This document shows, piece by piece, positions 4,680-7,008 of a DNA stretch of 7,008 nt. The DNA comes from a bacterium (lineage in GTDB: Bacteria > Auribacterota > UBA3054 > B51-G9). The stretch lies in assembly GCA_029939815.1 (NCBI GenBank), contig JAOZSF010000102.1, positions 1-7,008 of the forward strand. The letters are read 5' to 3'. Each line of letters opens with the position of its first letter. Position 1 is the stretch's first letter. Position numbers and translations under genes: made by a program. Below the pieces are notes generated by a model. The model worked only from the letters and a program-made list of their open reading frames with translations. It was not told where the DNA came from and did not search any database.

Positions 4680-6941
4680 TTAGTGTCTGTAAAATATTAC
4701 CGGCAAAGTCAGGATAAGAACTACTGCAACAATAACTGTTAAAAATCCAAAACCTAAAACAGGTGGAATAACAATACTGAATAATAAACATCCGATAACC
4801 GCGCCGCATAAATCCGCGGCATACAAAACCATTCCACTTTGATTTATACTTTGAACACGACGCGCCAGAGTTGCGAAACAGGTTCCAACGCACAATCCGC
4901 AGATCATATTTAACGCGAAAGAAAACAAAACCACAAAAGACGGAGAACTCGGGAAAGCCAAAAATGTTATGGTGAACAAGGAAACGCATAATATAATTAT
5001 TGAACCCGGCAATAAAAATCGGTTAATCTTTTTTAGATTTTCAATAGTGTAAGTTGCAACGGCAAGACCAAGCATAAATCCGGCAAACAATAACCCTATA
5101 AAATAAAATAAACTTCCGCACGTGATTACAAATCGTATAAGAATGGTCATTTCGGCGATAAAACCCGCCGCGGAAAATGTTGTCATTAAAATCCAAAGAT
5201 GAAATTTTGAAAACTCAACTGTTTTGCCGGCATAAGTCGCGCAAATCCAAAAAAATAAAATTATAATCGAAATTTTCGCTACTCTTGAACGATGATTATA
5301 AATGGTGGAGAGAATTTTATGTGTTGACCCCGAAAATCGCGCTTCAGAATAAAGCATCGCGTCACCATACAGAAATGGAGATAAATCTTTGTGAACAGGA
5401 AGAAATTTGAACTTGGCACAGGCATTTGTGAATTGTGCTACACGGAATTTATTTAAATTATCATTGATAAGGGCCGGGTTAAACCAAATGGGATAAGAGA
5501 AAGAATCCTGACTCATATTTGTTTTGCCCTCGCTGCATAGCGCAGCTTGCAGATTAGTTAGCCAAAAATCCGGTGCGTTCGGAATGTAATTCGAATTTGA
5601 AGCAATGAGCAATGTGCTTGAGGCGGGAATGATGGTTACATTCTTAAAAATCAATTTCATACTTCTAATCACTCTTGACAGAATTTTGGCAAGATCGTAA
5701 GGAACATATCCCGCGCTGCCGGGCAGAACAACGGTAAAGGTACCGTTAGAAGACAGATGCCGGGAAATAATTTTAAACCATTCTACTGAATACAGCCGGC
5801 TTGAAGAATAAGATTCCGGAATTCCTATGTTTTGAACAATGCGGTCATAATATTTATTGTTATGAGTTTTCAGAAATGTTCTACAGTCTTCCGGATAAAT
5901 ATTCACCTTATTTGAGGCGATAATTTTTGCGTCTTCGGCTAAAAGAAAGGGAGCAAACTTTTTTATTAAATTCTTTTCAGGATCTAAAATCGTTACTCTC
6001 ACGCCTCTTTCAATAAATTCTCTTATAAGACCGTTGTACGAAAAACCGATAAGCAGTGCTGTTGTTGCACGCTTTGATGAAAGAAAAGAATACCAGCCGA
6101 TTTCTTCAGTAATTTCCTTTTGAACACTTGAACCTGTCAGCTTTCCGTTTATATAAAAAGCAGATTCACCATTTCGCGTGGTAACGGTAAGCCTTTCCCT
6201 TGGAGCATCAATATCCAAAATAATTTCACCTGTTAGAAATCGGTTTGAAGTTTGTTGAGCGAAAAGCTCGAGAGAATTATTGTATTTATATGCTGAGAAA
6301 GCAAAAATGGAAAGTAAAATTATGATTACTGCAAATTTAAAATTTAAAATCGGAAATCTTAAATTGTAAATTAATATCGGAACTGAAAAAAGAAAAGCAA
6401 TCGAAAACCACCAGTGTTGAAGCGGAATGAAAATAAATGTAACAGCAATTCCGGCAAGCAGCGCGCCGAATGTTTCGGAAAAATAAAAATAAGCAACCGT
6501 TTGGCCTTTAAAAATTCTTAATAACTTTATCGCAAGCCCGGAAGCCAAACCACTGAAAAAACACGGTAGAGCGGTAGTTGTCGCGGCAAGACCTACAGCA
6601 TAACTTAAATTCAAAGATTCTCCCGGCAGTTTGCCTGTACAAGCCCAAAAACATTTTAGTAAAATGAGTTCACAAACAGAAATAATAACAGACGTGAGCC
6701 ACAGAGAGTAAGTAGAAAAATAAGAACTTTTATTAGGAAAAAAATAAAGACTGACGGCGCAGCCAACAGCTGTCCACATTAACCATGCAGCAACAATGAC
6801 AGCAACAATAAATTCGTTTCCCCGCAGCCAGACACTTGCCTCACGAATTAAAAATATCTGAGAGAAAAGGGTTGAAAAACCTATACCGGTTAACAAAACG
6901 GTAAGCTTGAATTTTAAGTTTTTCGGATTTTGAATAAGCAT
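4680..6941 (-). CDS. Membrane-embedded spermidine-synthase-like protein with degenerate active site
   Basis: The 753-residue protein has about seven N-terminal helices (about 13-218), a soluble domain (about 225-550) and about seven C-terminal helices (about 555-750), the layout of fused MFS/spermidine synthase proteins. The soluble domain keeps the family order: an N-terminal beta part with SAFYINGKL (260-268), a Rossmann strand TALLIGF (294-300), an acidic strand end VTILDP (316-321), PEDCRTFL (350-357), YYDRIVQNIGIPES (364-377) and LYSVEWFKIISRHL (383-396). The glycine-rich GGGxG loop reads GFSYNGL, and the Asp-rich catalytic strand (usually IIxDxxDP) reads IVQNIGIPES. Ordinary aminopropyl transfer therefore looks unlikely. 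It may have another SAM-type or binding role, or be a membrane scaffold. The ATG is the first start after an in-frame TAG and lacks a Shine-Dalgarno. The gene converges on the radical SAM gene with 51 nt between the stop codons, and no clear terminator is visible there. Confidence 0.75.
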   Translation of the reverse strand: MLIQNPKNLKFKLTVLLTGIGFSTLFSQIFLIREASVWLRGNEFIVAVIVAAWLMWTAVGCAVSLYFFPNKSSYFSTYSLWLTSVIISVCELILLKCFWACTGKLPGESLNLSYAVGLAATTTALPCFFSGLASGLAIKLLRIFKGQTVAYFYFSETFGALLAGIAVTFIFIPLQHWWFSIAFLFSVPILIYNLRFPILNFKFAVIIILLSIFAFSAYKYNNSLELFAQQTSNRFLTGEIILDIDAPRERLTVTTRNGESAFYINGKLTGSSVQKEITEEIGWYSFLSSKRATTALLIGFSYNGLIREFIERGVRVTILDPEKNLIKKFAPFLLAEDAKIIASNKVNIYPEDCRTFLKTHNNKYYDRIVQNIGIPESYSSSRLYSVEWFKIISRHLSSNGTFTVVLPGSAGYVPYDLAKILSRVIRSMKLIFKNVTIIPASSTLLIASNSNYIPNAPDFWLTNLQAALCSEGKTNMSQDSFSYPIWFNPALINDNLNKFRVAQFTNACAKFKFLPVHKDLSPFLYGDAMLYSEARFSGSTHKILSTIYNHRSRVAKISIIILFFWICATYAGKTVEFSKFHLWILMTTFSAAGFIAEMTILIRFVITCGSLFYFIGLLFAGFMLGLAVATYTIENLKKINRFLLPGSIIILCVSLFTITFLAFPSSPSFVVLFSFALNMICGLCVGTCFATLARRVQSINQSGMVLYAADLCGAVIGCLLFSIVIPPVLGFGFLTVIVAVVLILTLPVIFYRH
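6333..6373 (-). repeat. A/T-rich quasi-repeat tract within the synthase-like gene
   Basis: AAATTTAA/AATTTAAAATC units followed by GGAAATCTTAAATTG form a low-complexity tract. It encodes the short loop LRFPILNFKF (residues 194-203), between two N-terminal helices. Like the tract at 2767-2825, it sits in a loop rather than in a helix. It may simply reflect base composition. Confidence 0.35.
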
Positions 6942-6963
6942 AGTAAAAACAAAAGTTATCTAT

Positions 6964-6992
6964 ATTTTACATTTTGTAATTTATATTGTCAA
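6964..6992 (-). promoter_or_regulatory. Strong promoter of the synthase-like gene with an inverted repeat in the spacer
   Basis: On the minus strand a perfect TTGACA (6992-6987) and TAAAAT (6969-6964) are separated by exactly 17 nt. Transcription should start near 6957, giving a leader of about 16 nt before the ATG at 6941. TTACA-N3-TGTAA (6967-6979) is an inverted repeat that overlaps the -10 and the spacer. A repressor bound there would block the promoter, but no known operator is recognised. Confidence 0.72.
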
Positions 6993-7008
6993 ATCACTGT
7001 TGAACCCG

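Noticed and set aside
4651..4989. 112-codon minus-strand open frame at the end of the synthase-like gene
   Set aside because: It is a shifted reading of the C-terminal helices, with no recognisable motif or start signal.
1..7008. CRISPR array, tRNA/rRNA gene, insertion sequence or integrase
   Set aside because: I found no regularly spaced repeats, no cloverleaf or rRNA-like segments, and no transposase or recombinase motifs on either strand.

Overview
The window is bacterial, AT-rich (about 35-40% GC by eye) and densely coded, with AGGAG-type ribosome sites and sigma70-like promoters. The gene content (flavin and Fe-S membrane redox proteins, an AmrS-type radical SAM enzyme, nucleotide-sugar genes) fits an anaerobic or facultative Gram-negative-type bacterium, perhaps an uncultured lineage. 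Nothing here fixes the taxon.

Left block (1-1657, minus strand): a surface-polysaccharide segment. A family 2 glycosyltransferase is followed by the N-terminal two thirds of a GDP-L-fucose synthase-type epimerase that runs off the left edge. They are separated by 89 nt holding a small hairpin flanked by 11-bp direct repeats. The 117-nt gap at 1658-1774 is a divergent control region with one promoter-like pair facing each way. The glycosyltransferase promoter lies so close to its ATG that the mRNA may be nearly leaderless. The rightward transcript has an unusual leader, in which a strong Shine-Dalgarno sits 28 nt before the ATG and a 9-bp hairpin fills the gap.

Central block (1775-4628, plus strand): two overlapping genes. 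The first encodes a three-part membrane redox protein: a CcdA/DsbD-like thiol-transfer domain with its cysteines, an FMN-binding domain with the covalent flavinylation motif, and a NosR-like membrane domain with Cys-x3-Cys motifs. The second encodes an AmrS-type radical SAM enzyme with a CX3CX2C cluster, an auxiliary Cys-rich segment, a C-terminal zinc ribbon and an unusual N-terminal membrane anchor. Fusion, overlap and shared redox chemistry suggest the first protein feeds electrons to the second at the membrane.

Right block (4680-6941, minus strand): a convergent gene for a 753-residue membrane-embedded spermidine-synthase-like protein whose nucleotide-binding glycine loop and catalytic aspartate region are badly degraded. 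It has its own strong promoter at the right end.

The most notable content is the membrane redox protein/anchored radical SAM pair, possibly linked to the synthase-like membrane protein. It is a candidate undescribed membrane-associated radical SAM system. The window contains neither AMMECR1 nor Memo, the usual partners of AmrS-type enzymes, nor any glycyl radical enzyme.
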